Assembly (NCBI RefSeq): GCF_002434505.1
Contig: NZ_DJKE01000005.1
Span: 186,001 to 250,000 of the forward strand
Reading direction: 5' to 3'
Length of the DNA stretch: 64,000 nt
Origin: Brevundimonas sp. UBA6550
GTDB taxonomy: Bacteria; Pseudomonadota; Alphaproteobacteria; Caulobacterales; Caulobacteraceae
The position numbers and the translations under genes were made by a program. A model generated the notes under the pieces. The model did not search any database, was not told where the DNA came from, and saw nothing but the letters and a program-made list of their open reading frames with translations. Shown here piece by piece: positions 44,961 through 53,920 of this stretch; position 1 is the first letter of the stretch, and each line of letters starts with the position of its first letter.

Positions 44961-46108
44961 ATCGCCAGATGGGCCTTCACCACCGCCGCCTGGGTCCAGC
45001 GCGGCGGGCGCGATGCGGCGAACCGCCAGCGTTCGGGCTCGACAATCGCCGCCTGCATCGCCCGCGCCAGGGCCGCGACATCGCCGGCTTCGACCAGCGC
45101 CAGGGCGCCCGCCCCTTCCGCCGCCTCGGGCAGGCCGCCGATGCGCGAGGCGATCACGCCCCGCCCCTGCTGCACCGCCTCCGCCGCCGCCCGCCCGAAC
45201 GGTTCGGCCCACACCGCCGGCGCGACCAGCACATCCGCCATCGGCCAGAAATCGACGGCGTCGACCTTCCCCAGCCAGGCGATGCGCGGATCGGGAAACC
45301 CGGCCCGCAGCCGCGCCACATAGGCCGGATCGCCGCGCCCCGCGATCCTCAGCCGCCAGTCGCCTTTCAACCGCGTCGTCGCGCGCAGCAGGGTTTCGAT
45401 CCCCTTTTCCGGCTCGATCCGCCCCAGAAAGCCGAAGGTCAATCTCGGCTCCTCCACCCAGGCCGGCCGCCGCGTCGGCGCCGTCAGGGGCGCCGCATTG
45501 CCGATGACCGAACCGGCCCCAGGCCGAAAATAGCCGGCGCTCCGATGCGCCTCCAGAACCGGGCCGCTCAGCCCGATCACATGATCGACCCCTTGCGACC
45601 ACGCCCGTTTGCCCGCCGTCAGAAGGACACACGATGCGCACCGCCGCGTGCAGCGCCGGCCCCGCCGAAACATCGACGCCCGCGCGCACATCATCGACCA
45701 GTCCCGCAGCGTCTGCACCAGCGGCAGGCCCCGCCGCGCCGCCGCCCGATGGACGGACTGGGAAAACCCGGTCGTCAGATGCAGATGGATCAGATCGGGC
45801 CGAACCTGCTCGACCACCCGGTCCACCCCGCCGTCCATCAGCGGATTGGCCGCCTCCAGCCCATGCCACAGCGCCCGTTTCGCCGCCGCGCGGGTCTGGC
45901 CGCCATAGGGCCAATAGAGGTTCTTCAGCCGCCGCCGATGGATGGCGACGCCCCGGACCGTCTGCTCGACGATATCGCTGGGCGACAGCGTCAGCACCGC
46001 CGTCTCGACGCCCGCCGCGGCCAGACCCTCGGCCAGTTGCGCCACGCTGCGTTCGGCCCCGCCGACATCCTCTGGCGGATACAGGGTGTTGACGATCAGC
46101 ACCCTCAT
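44900..46108 (-). CDS. Glycosyltransferase family 4 protein
   Basis: 402 residues. N-terminal MRVLIVNTLYPPEDVGGAERSVAQLAEGLAAAGVETAVLT is the acceptor domain; LTFGFLGRIEPEKGIETLLRAT and DVLVAPAVWAEPFGRAAAEAVQQGRGVIAS are donor-domain motifs. A small cluster CTRRCASC lies near residue 165. Last gene of the minus-strand polysaccharide operon; its start overlaps the O-antigen ligase stop by 4 bases. Confidence 0.88.
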   Translation of the reverse strand: MRVLIVNTLYPPEDVGGAERSVAQLAEGLAAAGVETAVLTLSPSDIVEQTVRGVAIHRRRLKNLYWPYGGQTRAAAKRALWHGLEAANPLMDGGVDRVVEQVRPDLIHLHLTTGFSQSVHRAAARRGLPLVQTLRDWSMMCARASMFRRGRRCTRRCASCVLLTAGKRAWSQGVDHVIGLSGPVLEAHRSAGYFRPGAGSVIGNAAPLTAPTRRPAWVEEPRLTFGFLGRIEPEKGIETLLRATTRLKGDWRLRIAGRGDPAYVARLRAGFPDPRIAWLGKVDAVDFWPMADVLVAPAVWAEPFGRAAAEAVQQGRGVIASRIGGLPEAAEGAGALALVEAGDVAALARAMQAAIVEPERWRFAASRPPRWTQAAVVKAHLAIYDQALSRRASRTAAERDQL

Positions 46109-47340
46109 GGCGGCGTCGCCCTGCGCCAGGCCAGGGCCGCGACCAGGCAACACAGAAAGACGAACCCCGCCCCTTGCGTCAGGTCCTCAGCGAACATCGC
46201 CACAATCAGATAGGCCGACAGCGGCGTGAAGACATCCATCCGCGCCGCCGAAACCAGATGCAGCACCAGAAGCGCGACCGCCGCCCCCGCCCCCACTGTC
46301 CGCGCCATGAACAGATAGCCGTTGTGACTGACCGACAGGGCGCGATCGGCGCCCATCTCGTTGGCCGTCGTCCAGCCCGCGCCCCAAGGCCGGTCCGCCA
46401 CCTGATCCAGGGTCCGCCGCCAGGTCTCGACCCGCCCGGCCAGATTGTCCGTCAGCGCCGCCCGGTCGAACCGCTCGGCGAAGCGCGCGTCGTCCAGATC
46501 GGCGCCGCCTTGCAGCGTCAGCACACCCGCCGCGACGACGCACAGCGCCAGCACCGCGCCCAGGACATTGAACCGCTCGCGCCATCGCCGACCGACCGCG
46601 ATCCGGGCCAGCCAGGCGACGCCCGCCGCCGCCAGACCCGCCCGCGACAGCGCGCCCACGAACCCCAGCAAAGCCAGACAGACTCCGACCCAGGTCGCGA
46701 CGCCCCGCGTCCACCGCCCGCGCGCCAGGGCGATCCCCGCCGGAACCGCCAGACCGATCATGGCCATGGCGGCGTTCGGATGTTCGGCCAGGGTGGTGAT
46801 CCGCACCTGGGCCGCTACGGTCGTGACCATGGCGCGCGGCGAGGCCAGCCCGACCGCCTGCAACGCCTCGCGCCCGACCAATAACGACAGCCCCGACGTC
46901 GCCACATGAACCGCCGCGCCCGCCAGCACCGCCCCAAAGAACAGCCGCCGACACGCCGCATCCCGCACCAGCATCCCCGCGACCGGCGGCGCGACCAGAC
47001 TGCTGGCGATCCAGCGAAACCAAAAGGCGGCGTCGCCCGCGTCGAACCGCGCCCCGACCGCCGACTGCTGGACCAACAGCGTGACCGTCAGGACGAAGGC
47101 GGCGATCCAGCCTATCGCCCGCAGCGGCGGCGTCATCCGCCTGAACTCGATCACCGCCATCGGCAGGGCCGCCGACAGCGCCAGATCGCCCAGGCGCGGC
47201 CCGCTGAGCTGTCCCGGCGTCAGGAACAGGGGCGCCGTAACCCCCAGCCCCAGCAGGCCCAGACACGTCCGCCCATAGGCCGCCCTGACCTGCGACCACC
47301 GCAGGCCGCGCGCCCGCCCGGCCGCTACGACCCCGTGCAA
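46105..47340 (-). CDS. O-antigen ligase/polymerase-like membrane protein
   Basis: About 411 residues from a TTG at 47340 that overlaps the GT2 gene by 16 bases; the start is uncertain. Ten or more membrane helices. The large periplasmic loop between ERFDRAALTDNLAGRVETWRRTLDQVADRPWGAGW and SVSHNGYLFMARTVG contains the R...GR.W and HNxxL elements of the Wzy_C family (O-antigen ligase WaaL / polymerase Wzy). It either polymerises repeat units or joins the glycan to lipid A core. Confidence 0.82.
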   Translation of the reverse strand: MHGVVAAGRARGLRWSQVRAAYGRTCLGLLGLGVTAPLFLTPGQLSGPRLGDLALSAALPMAVIEFRRMTPPLRAIGWIAAFVLTVTLLVQQSAVGARFDAGDAAFWFRWIASSLVAPPVAGMLVRDAACRRLFFGAVLAGAAVHVATSGLSLLVGREALQAVGLASPRAMVTTVAAQVRITTLAEHPNAAMAMIGLAVPAGIALARGRWTRGVATWVGVCLALLGFVGALSRAGLAAAGVAWLARIAVGRRWRERFNVLGAVLALCVVAAGVLTLQGGADLDDARFAERFDRAALTDNLAGRVETWRRTLDQVADRPWGAGWTTANEMGADRALSVSHNGYLFMARTVGAGAAVALLVLHLVSAARMDVFTPLSAYLIVAMFAEDLTQGAGFVFLCCLVAALAWRRATPP

Positions 47341-48242
47341 AACTCGACCTCGGGATTAAAGCGCGCGCCGTCCAGAACGCCTGCGGCCAGCACCCCCGCC
47401 TTCCTCCATCGCCCCTTCAGCGCCAGCCCGCCCGCCATCCGCAGCCGCGACGCAGCATAGCGCAGCGCCGATCCCGCCCCCTCGTGCCGCCGCTTGGCCA
47501 GGATGACGTTGCGGGTCAGATAGCGGTGCAGCCGCTCGCGCTCAGCGTCCGGCTCGGTCTCGATGCTCAACCGTCCGGGCGCGGCGCGGACGTGAACCAC
47601 CCGGCTGGCGGCCGCCAGATGCCCCGGCCCGTCGCGCGACAGCCGCAGCGTATATTCCGTATCGTCGCCCCAGACGAACATCGGCGCCAGCGGCAGGCCG
47701 TGCTGCGCGACCGCCGCCCGCCCGACCATCAGGGATACGAAAGTCGCCTGCCGCACCGGGATCAGCCCCCGGTCCAGACGCTCGCCCCAGGCCGGATAGC
47801 CCAGAGCGTTCTCCCGCCGGTCGATCTCGGGCGTGTTGGTCAGATGGCCTTCCGGCGAGCGGACGCTGGAGCACAGGAAGGCGGGCGCCGCGCCATCGCC
47901 GGCCAGCGACGCTTCCGCCGCCAGCAACGCCTCCAGCGCGTCGGGCGCCGCCAACACATCGTCGTCCATCAGCCACAGCCTTTCCGCCCCCGCCTCCATG
48001 GCCGCGCGAATCCCGGCGTTGAACCCGCCCGCCCCGCCGGTGTTGGTCGCCATCCGCACCACCGTCGCCCGTCCCGCCCAGGCGTCGGCCAGCATTTCGG
48101 CGGTGCCGTCGTCGCTGGCGTTGTCCACCACGATCAGGCCGTCGCACGGCCGCGTCTGGGCCATCAGATGCGCCAGACACCGTTCAAGCAGGACGCGCCG
48201 GTTCCACGTCACCACCACGGCGAAGACGGCAGGCGATCTCAT
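47325..48242 (-). CDS. Glycosyltransferase family 2, galactofuranosyltransferase-like
   Basis: 305 residues. GT-A fold: FAVVVTWNRRVLLERCLAHLMAQT, VVDNASDDGT, then TNTGGAGGFNAGIRAAMEAGAERLWLMDDDVLAAPDAL, where DDD is the metal/nucleotide motif. The GGAGGFNAG pattern and WGDDTEYTLRL are seen in GlfT-like transferases. Next to UDP-galactopyranose mutase (4-base overlap), so UDP-galactofuranose is the likely donor (inference). Confidence 0.86.
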   Translation of the reverse strand: MRSPAVFAVVVTWNRRVLLERCLAHLMAQTRPCDGLIVVDNASDDGTAEMLADAWAGRATVVRMATNTGGAGGFNAGIRAAMEAGAERLWLMDDDVLAAPDALEALLAAEASLAGDGAAPAFLCSSVRSPEGHLTNTPEIDRRENALGYPAWGERLDRGLIPVRQATFVSLMVGRAAVAQHGLPLAPMFVWGDDTEYTLRLSRDGPGHLAAASRVVHVRAAPGRLSIETEPDAERERLHRYLTRNVILAKRRHEGAGSALRYAASRLRMAGGLALKGRWRKAGVLAAGVLDGARFNPEVEFCTGS

Positions 48243-49387
48243 GCCGCCATCCCCGCCACGGCCGGCGCCAGGGCCTTGTCGACCAGGCTCAGGGCCCGCC
48301 CCACCGCCTGATCCATGTTGTAATAGCGGAAGTCGGCCAGCCGCCCCGCGAACCAAACCTTGCCCGCCAGCGTCCGCGCCATCGCCCGATAGTCGTCCGC
48401 CAGCCGTCCCGACGCCTCGGACAGGACCGGATAGTGGGGCTCGGTCACGCCGGGCTCATGAGCCAGCGGATATTCGGTGACGAGGGCGGTCGTCGGGCCC
48501 GCCTCGCCCGTCAGGTGGCGGAAATCGGTGACGCGGGTGAAGTCGGGTGCCTGTGGATGGTTGACCGTCCCGACCGGCAGACCTTCGCGAACATCCACCG
48601 CACAATGCGCGAACCGGACGCTGCGATAGGGCAAGGCGCCCGCCGACCGCCCGAAATAGTCGTCCAGCGGCCCGCAATAGACCATCCGGTCCCACGTCGT
48701 CGGCTCGACCTCCGTCATCGCCGTATTCAGCGACACATGGATGTTCGGATGGTCCAGCAGCCGCACGAACAGGGCCGAATAGCCGTCGCGCGGCATGGCC
48801 TGGCATCGGTCGGTGAAATAGCGGTCGTCCTCACCCACCACCACCGGCACCCGGGCCAGAACGGAGGCGTCCAGTTCCCCGACCGGCACGCCCCATTGTC
48901 TGGCCGAATACGGGGCGAAGACCTTTTCGAACACATAGTCGGCGATGCGCCGTAGATCGGGATCGTCCGCCGCCGCCCTCAGGTCGTGGATGTTCGGCCG
49001 GGCGTCGCGGCTGAACGCCTGCACCATCCGCTCGGACAATCTCGCCGCCGTCGTCTCCGGGAACAGCAGCCGCAGGGACGTCAGATTGAACGGCAACGGA
49101 ACCAGCCGCCCGTCGATCCATCCCCGCACCCGATGCTCATAGGGTCGCCAGGCCGTGAACCGGCTCAGATAATCGAAGATCCGCGCGCTGTTGGTGTGAA
49201 AGACGTGCGGGCCATAGGGGTGGATCAGCCGCCCGCCCTCGTCGCGGCGATCATGGGCGTTGCCCCCGACATGGTCGCGCCGGTCGATCACCAGCACGCG
49301 CTGATCCAGGCCGCGCGCCAGCCGTTCGGCCACCACCGCCCCGGTAAAGCCCGCCCCGACCACCAGCCAGTCATACCGCCGCGACAT
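48239..49387 (-). CDS. glf: UDP-galactopyranose mutase
   Basis: 382 residues. FAD-binding start DWLVVGAGFTGAVVAERLARGL, then VIDRRDHVGGNAHDRRDEGGRLIHPYGPHVFHTNSARIFDYLSRFTAW, the classic Glf N-terminal block, and later the substrate-site arginines and GRLADFRYYNMDQAVGRAL near the C terminus. Interconverts UDP-galactopyranose and UDP-galactofuranose. It implies galactofuranose in the surface polysaccharide made by this locus. Confidence 0.95.
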   Translation of the reverse strand: MSRRYDWLVVGAGFTGAVVAERLARGLDQRVLVIDRRDHVGGNAHDRRDEGGRLIHPYGPHVFHTNSARIFDYLSRFTAWRPYEHRVRGWIDGRLVPLPFNLTSLRLLFPETTAARLSERMVQAFSRDARPNIHDLRAAADDPDLRRIADYVFEKVFAPYSARQWGVPVGELDASVLARVPVVVGEDDRYFTDRCQAMPRDGYSALFVRLLDHPNIHVSLNTAMTEVEPTTWDRMVYCGPLDDYFGRSAGALPYRSVRFAHCAVDVREGLPVGTVNHPQAPDFTRVTDFRHLTGEAGPTTALVTEYPLAHEPGVTEPHYPVLSEASGRLADDYRAMARTLAGKVWFAGRLADFRYYNMDQAVGRALSLVDKALAPAVAGMAA

Positions 49388-50642
49388 GACGGCTCCGTGC
49401 GGGAAACAGCGCGCCCCAGTGGCGTTTCAGGCAGACCGCGCAGATCAGCACGACCACCGCCTCGCCCGCGATCCTGGCCCAGGCCATGCCGGTCGCGCCG
49501 AACGCCGGAGCCAGCGCCCACGCCGCCCCCAGGGTCGCCGCGCAACCCGCCGCCGTCATCGCCGCGAACCGGCCGTCCATCCTGAGCGAGGTCATCAGAT
49601 GCAGGCCCAGCACCTGGCTGACCGCCACCAGAGGCAGGGTCGCGGCCAGCAGCCGCAGGGTCGGCTCCGCCTCCATGAAGGCCGCACCGAACAATCCGCG
49701 CACCAGGATCGGCGCCCCCGCCGTCAGGCCGATCCAGACGGCCGTCGCCGCCACGAAGACGCTGGCCAGCGTCCATCTGGCGGTGCGAAAGGCCGCGACC
49801 GGATCATGGGTCAGCAGGCCGGCGATCCGGGGCGCGATCACCCCCGCCAGCGGCCGCATCAGCGACCCGGCGGCCGAAACCACCCGATCCGCGACCCCAT
49901 ACAGCGCCGCCTGCGCCGGTCCGGCCAGGGCGGCGACCGCCAACACCCCCGCCCCCGTATAGGCCGCGATCACCGCGCGACTGAGAAACAGTGGCGCGCC
50001 GTCCCTCAACGCCCCCACTATCGACGCCCATGACGGACGCCCGATCCACTCCCGCCGCCAGACCCGCACGGCCCCGACCGCCGCCCCGCCCCAGACGCCC
50101 GCCGCTTGTATCGCCAGCGTCCCGGCCACACCCAGCCCCGGCCACGCCAGAATGGCCAGGGCAGCCGCCAGCATGAAACCGACCTCCAGCATCGCCATCG
50201 GCGCCGGGTCGCGGATGCCCTGAAAATACCACAGCAGGCCGACGCCCTGCCCCACGCCCAACACGATCGCCATGGCCGTCGCCCCCGCCCCCACTCCCAG
50301 CGCCGGTGTCAAGCTCGACAGCCCCAAGCCCACGCCGATGGCGGGCAGGATCAGCAACCCTCGCAAGGCGACCGCCTCTCCGACGATCCGTCCACGGTCA
50401 GCACGGCAGGCCGCGATATCGCGCGGACCGGAAACCGACAGGCCGTAATCGACGATGACCGACACGATCAGCGCCAGCGACAGACCCGCCGCATAGACGC
50501 CGAACCCCTCGACCCCCAGCCGTCGCGTCAGAACCGGATAGATCAGCAGCGGCGCGGCGTAGCGGGCGATGTGGGCGACATACAGCCAACCGGCGTCGGC
50601 CACGCGCCGCGCAGACAGCCCTCGCCGCCGGTTCCACCCCAC
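49371..50642 (-). CDS. Polysaccharide flippase (Wzx-like)
   Basis: 423 residues from a GTG at 50642, with about twelve membrane helices. N-terminal YVAHIARYAAPLLIYPVLTRRLGVEGFGVYAAGLSLALIVSVIVDYGLSVSGPRDIA is typical of the MATE-related PST flippases. It should move lipid-linked repeat units across the inner membrane. It is the first gene of the minus-strand operon (flippase, glf, GT2, ligase, GT4) and overlaps glf by 17 bases. Confidence 0.9.
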   Translation of the reverse strand: MGWNRRRGLSARRVADAGWLYVAHIARYAAPLLIYPVLTRRLGVEGFGVYAAGLSLALIVSVIVDYGLSVSGPRDIAACRADRGRIVGEAVALRGLLILPAIGVGLGLSSLTPALGVGAGATAMAIVLGVGQGVGLLWYFQGIRDPAPMAMLEVGFMLAAALAILAWPGLGVAGTLAIQAAGVWGGAAVGAVRVWRREWIGRPSWASIVGALRDGAPLFLSRAVIAAYTGAGVLAVAALAGPAQAALYGVADRVVSAAGSLMRPLAGVIAPRIAGLLTHDPVAAFRTARWTLASVFVAATAVWIGLTAGAPILVRGLFGAAFMEAEPTLRLLAATLPLVAVSQVLGLHLMTSLRMDGRFAAMTAAGCAATLGAAWALAPAFGATGMAWARIAGEAVVVLICAVCLKRHWGALFPARSRHVAAV

Positions 50643-50721
50643 CTGTCGCCCCCGACGCTCAACCCTGGCGCGACGTTACACACGCACGGCGCAGGCCCGC
50701 AAGGGCGAGCGAACTCTGGGT

Positions 50722-51135
50722 TCAGCCGAACCGGCCCTCGGCCCAGCGCGCTGCGAAATAGCCGCCGGTCGCCGACGTCGCGGTCAGCACCGTGCCCCAC
50801 ATCAGGTCGATGACCGTCAGCCTGGTCTGCCACACCGCCAGCGTCGCCTGGTTGGTCAGGTCATAGGTGGCGTAGGCCACGAACCCCAGCACCGCCCCGT
50901 TCAACGCCGCCCGCGTCCAGTTGCCGTCCTTCAGCGCGGGCGCGATGGCCAGAAAGACGGTCCCGGCGATGGAGATCAGATAGAACAGCACCGCCGCCTT
51001 CATGTCCGGCTTGTCCGCCATGATCGGCCCCAGCACGGGCCGATACAATCGGTCGGTCATGGTCGTCAGCCAGACGAAGTCGATGGCCGCGAACGTCAGT
51101 CCCGCCCCGAGGTATGCCGCGACATATTTGATCAT
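50722..51135 (-). CDS. DUF2177 family membrane protein
   Basis: 137 residues, four membrane helices. LGAGLTFAAIDFVWLTTMTDRLYRPVLGPIM at the N terminus and AVLGFVAYATYDLTNQATLAVWQTRLTVIDLMWGTVLTATSATGGYFAA are the DUF2177 hallmarks. Function unknown. It commonly sits next to a CFA-synthase-like gene, as here (10-base gap), in clusters linked to membrane or photo-oxidative stress responses. Confidence 0.9.
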   Translation of the reverse strand: MIKYVAAYLGAGLTFAAIDFVWLTTMTDRLYRPVLGPIMADKPDMKAAVLFYLISIAGTVFLAIAPALKDGNWTRAALNGAVLGFVAYATYDLTNQATLAVWQTRLTVIDLMWGTVLTATSATGGYFAARWAEGRFG

Positions 51136-51145
51136 GCTCGTCTCC

Positions 51146-52171
51146 TCAGACGGGTTTCAGTCGGTAATGGCTGACCGCCCAGGTCCGCCCGTCGTCGTTG
51201 CCGAACAGGCCGGCCGTCGCCAGGTAGAACCGCCGCCAGCGACGGGTCCACAGCCTGGCGTCGTCGCCATAGGTCTGGCGCATCAACACCGCGATCCGCG
51301 GGGCGTTCCGATCCATATTGGCCAGCCAGTCGTTGGCGGTCCGGGCGTAGTGGCCGCCGTTCCAGGTCCATTCCTGCTCCACCGCGAACAGGTCGGGGAA
51401 CTGCCGGATCAGGCCGTGGCTGGGCATGACGCCGCCGGTGAAGAAGTGCTGGGCGATGAAGTCGCCGCTGTCGGTGTGGTCGAACCGATAGGGGGCGTCG
51501 CGATGGGTGAAGACGTGGATGAACATCCGCCCGTCGTCCTTCAGCCAGCCCCGCGCCTTGGTCAGCAGCGCGCGCCAGTTGGCCATATGTTCGAACATCT
51601 CCACCGAGACGATGCGGTCGAACCGCTGTTCGGTCTCGAAGGCGTTCATGTCGCGGGTGATGACGGTCAGATTGGTCAGGCCCCGCGTCGCCGCCTGGGC
51701 CTCGATATGGCCGCGCTGACCGTGGCTGTTCGACACCGCCGTGATCTTCGCATTGGGGTATGCCTCCGCCATCCACAGCGACAGCGAACCCCAGCCGCAG
51801 CCCATCTCCAGGATCGTCTGACCGTCGCTCAGGTCGGCATGGGCGCAGGTCTCGGCCAGCGCCGCTTCCTCCGCCTGATCCAGGGTTTCCGCGCCGGTCG
51901 GATACAGGCAGCAGGAATATTTCAGCCGCTCGCCCAGGCACAGCTGAAAGAACTCGGGCGGCAGTTCGTAATGCTGTTCGTTGGCCGCATCCGTATGTTC
52001 GGCGATGGCGCGCTGAGCCATGTCGCGGGCGAACGCCGCCTCGTCGTGCGGGCCGTCGCGATCCAGCCGCTTCCTGGCCTCCGTCACCAGACTGTCGATC
52101 GCCGGACGGGTGATGAAATCGGGAAAGGGCGCGTCCTGAAGCTGGCGAATGGCGACGTTGGTCAGGTTCAT
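51146..52171 (-). CDS. CFA-synthase-like SAM-dependent methyltransferase
   Basis: 341 residues. The N-terminal helical region with NEQHYELPPEFFQLCLGERLKYSCCLYP matches cyclopropane-fatty-acyl-phospholipid synthase relatives. The SAM site is ILEMGCGWGSLSLWMAE, followed by VSVEMFEHM and HVFTHRDAPYRFD. Slightly shorter than true CFA synthases (about 380-400). It methylates unsaturated lipids or a related substrate. AAGGA lies 8 bases before the ATG. Forms an operon with DUF2177. Confidence 0.85.
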   Translation of the reverse strand: MNLTNVAIRQLQDAPFPDFITRPAIDSLVTEARKRLDRDGPHDEAAFARDMAQRAIAEHTDAANEQHYELPPEFFQLCLGERLKYSCCLYPTGAETLDQAEEAALAETCAHADLSDGQTILEMGCGWGSLSLWMAEAYPNAKITAVSNSHGQRGHIEAQAATRGLTNLTVITRDMNAFETEQRFDRIVSVEMFEHMANWRALLTKARGWLKDDGRMFIHVFTHRDAPYRFDHTDSGDFIAQHFFTGGVMPSHGLIRQFPDLFAVEQEWTWNGGHYARTANDWLANMDRNAPRIAVLMRQTYGDDARLWTRRWRRFYLATAGLFGNDDGRTWAVSHYRLKPV

Positions 52172-52303
52172 CGGGCGTCCTTGGCGATCAGGCGAAGCTT
52201 GCAGGTCTCAGGGAATACGCCGCCCCGCCCCCGGCGGATGCCTCCGCTCTTGAACACGGCGCCCGCGATGCCGACATCCGGTCCGAAGCGGCGCGATTTC
52301 GAA

Positions 52304-52386
52304 CGAAGTGCACACTTTGCACCCTGTTTTTTCCGACGCCGATGGGGGGAATTCTGGACGAAGCGCACCCATTGCACCCTGTTTTT
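52304..52386. repeat. Pair of direct repeats in the cfa-scoA gap
   Basis: Two 28-base copies, 52304-52331 and 52359-52386, identical at 25 positions and sharing the run TTGCACCCTGTTTTT; the period is 55 bases. The second copy also forms a stem (GCACCC with GGGTGC, 52375-52380 and 52391-52396). The gap 52172-52506 between divergent genes holds no other recognisable feature apart from the two ribosome sites. Possible binding sites for a regulator of either flanking gene. Confidence 0.7.
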
Positions 52387-52506
52387 CGCAAGGGTGCGTC
52401 TGAAAATCGCGACGCCCTATCCACGCCGCGACTTGCCCCCCGCCCGCCCCCGCGTTAGGCGTGGTCAACAGCCGATATTCACCAGGCGATGAAAAAAGGG
52501 AGAGCG

Positions 52507-53232
52507 ATGGGAAAGATCTACGCTGACGTCACGTCCGCGCTTGAGGGGCTGACCTTCGACGGCATGACGGTCATGTCCGGCGGCTTCGGCCTGTGCGGCA
52601 TCCCCGAGAACCTGATCGCCGCCCTGCGCGACAGCGGCGTCAAGGGCCTGACGGTCATCTCGAACAACGCCGGCGTCGACGGCTTCGGCCTGGGCCAGCT
52701 GCTCGGCACCCGCCAGATCGCCAAGATGATCAGTTCTTACGTCGGCGAGAACAAGGAGTTCGAGCGCCAGTACCTGGCCGGGGAGCTGGAGCTGGAGTTC
52801 AACCCGCAGGGGACGCTGGCCGAGCGCATCCGCGCCGGCGGCGCAGGCATTCCCGCCTTCTTCACCGCCACCGGCGTCGGCACCCTGGTCGCCGAGGGCA
52901 AGGAGGTTCGCAACTTCGACGGCCGAGACTATGTGATGGAGACCGGCCTGATCGCCGACCTCTCCATCGTCAAGGCGTGGAAGGCCGACGAGCGCGGCAA
53001 CCTGATCTTCCGCAAGACCGCCCGCAACTTCAACCCGATGATGGCCACGGCCGGCAAGGTCACGGTCGTCGAGGTGGAGGAGATCGTCCCCGTCGGCTCG
53101 CTCGATCCCGACCACATCCACACGCCGGGCGTCTATGTCGACCGCCTGGTCCAGACCGTGTCCGAGAAGCGCATCGAACAGCGCACCGTCCGTCAACGTG
53201 TCGCCGGCGCCGCCGCCGGATCGGAGGTCTGA
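52507..53232 (+). CDS. scoA: 3-oxoacid (succinyl-CoA:3-ketoacid) CoA-transferase subunit A
   Basis: 241 residues from the ATG at 52507 (GGGAGA 4-9 bases upstream); an ATG 18 bases earlier is less likely. CoA-transferase family [23 protein letters not shown] and [16 protein letters not shown], then the [25 protein letters not shown] block. It moves CoA between succinyl-CoA and acetoacetate, linking ketone/PHB metabolism with the TCA cycle. Works as a heteromer with the next gene, 2 bases downstream. Confidence 0.93.
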   Translation: MGKIYADVTSALEGLTFDGMTVMSGGFGLCGIPENLIAALRDSGVKGLTVISNNAGVDGFGLGQLLGTRQIAKMISSYVGENKEFERQYLAGELELEFNPQGTLAERIRAGGAGIPAFFTATGVGTLVAEGKEVRNFDGRDYVMETGLIADLSIVKAWKADERGNLIFRKTARNFNPMMATAGKVTVVEVEEIVPVGSLDPDHIHTPGVYVDRLVQTVSEKRIEQRTVRQRVAGAAAGSEV

Positions 53233-53234
53233 TC

Positions 53235-53885
53235 ATGCCCCGCACCCGCGAACAACTCGCCGAACGCGCCGCCCGGGAACTGCAGGACGCCTTCTACGTG
53301 AACCTGGGCATCGGCATCCCGACCCTGGTGGCCAACTACATCCCCGCAGGCATGACCGTGACCCTGCAGTCCGAGAACGGCATGCTGGGCATGGGCCCCT
53401 TCCCCTATGAGGGCGAGGAAGACCCCGACCTGATCAACGCCGGCAAACAGACGATCACCGAGATCCCGGAATCGTCCTACTTCAGCAGCGCCGACAGCTT
53501 CGCCATGATCCGGGGCGGCCATATCAACCTGTCGATCCTGGGTGCGATGGAGGTGGCTCAGAACGGCGACATCGCCAACTGGATGATCCCCGGCAAGCTG
53601 GTGAAGGGCATGGGCGGCGCCATGGACCTGGTCGCGGGCGTCAAGCGCGTGGTCGTGGTCATGGAACACGCCAACAAGCACGGCCAGTCCAAGGTCTTGA
53701 AAGCCTGCACCCTTCCCCTGACGGGAACCGGCGTGGTCAGCCGCATCATCACCGACCTGGCCACCTTCGACGTCAAGCCGGACGGCGCCGGTCTGGAACT
53801 GATCGAACTGGCCGACGGCGTCACTCTGGACGAGGTCGCCGCCAAGACCGAGGCGGCCTATACGGTTTCGGCCAGCCTCGCCTGA
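53235..53885 (+). CDS. scoB: 3-oxoacid CoA-transferase subunit B
   Basis: 216 residues. [38 protein letters not shown] contains the catalytic glutamate in SENGMLG, which forms the acyl-CoA intermediate. The C-terminal [25 protein letters not shown] is the other conserved block. Partner of the A subunit immediately upstream; both are of normal length. Confidence 0.94.
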   Translation: MPRTREQLAERAARELQDAFYVNLGIGIPTLVANYIPAGMTVTLQSENGMLGMGPFPYEGEEDPDLINAGKQTITEIPESSYFSSADSFAMIRGGHINLSILGAMEVAQNGDIANWMIPGKLVKGMGGAMDLVAGVKRVVVVMEHANKHGQSKVLKACTLPLTGTGVVSRIITDLATFDVKPDGAGLELIELADGVTLDEVAAKTEAAYTVSASLA

Positions 53886-53894
53886 TCGGACCAG

Positions 53895-53920
53895 CCGTCT
53901 CAGGCTCGGTCCTGAGACGG
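53895..53920. terminator. Bidirectional hairpin between convergent genes
   Basis: Perfect 10-bp stem CCGTCTCAGG (53895-53904) and CCTGAGACGG (53911-53920) with a 6-base loop, starting 9 bases after the scoB stop and running into the last codons of the opposing membrane-protein gene. No T-tract. Probably terminates or protects both messages. Confidence 0.68.
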
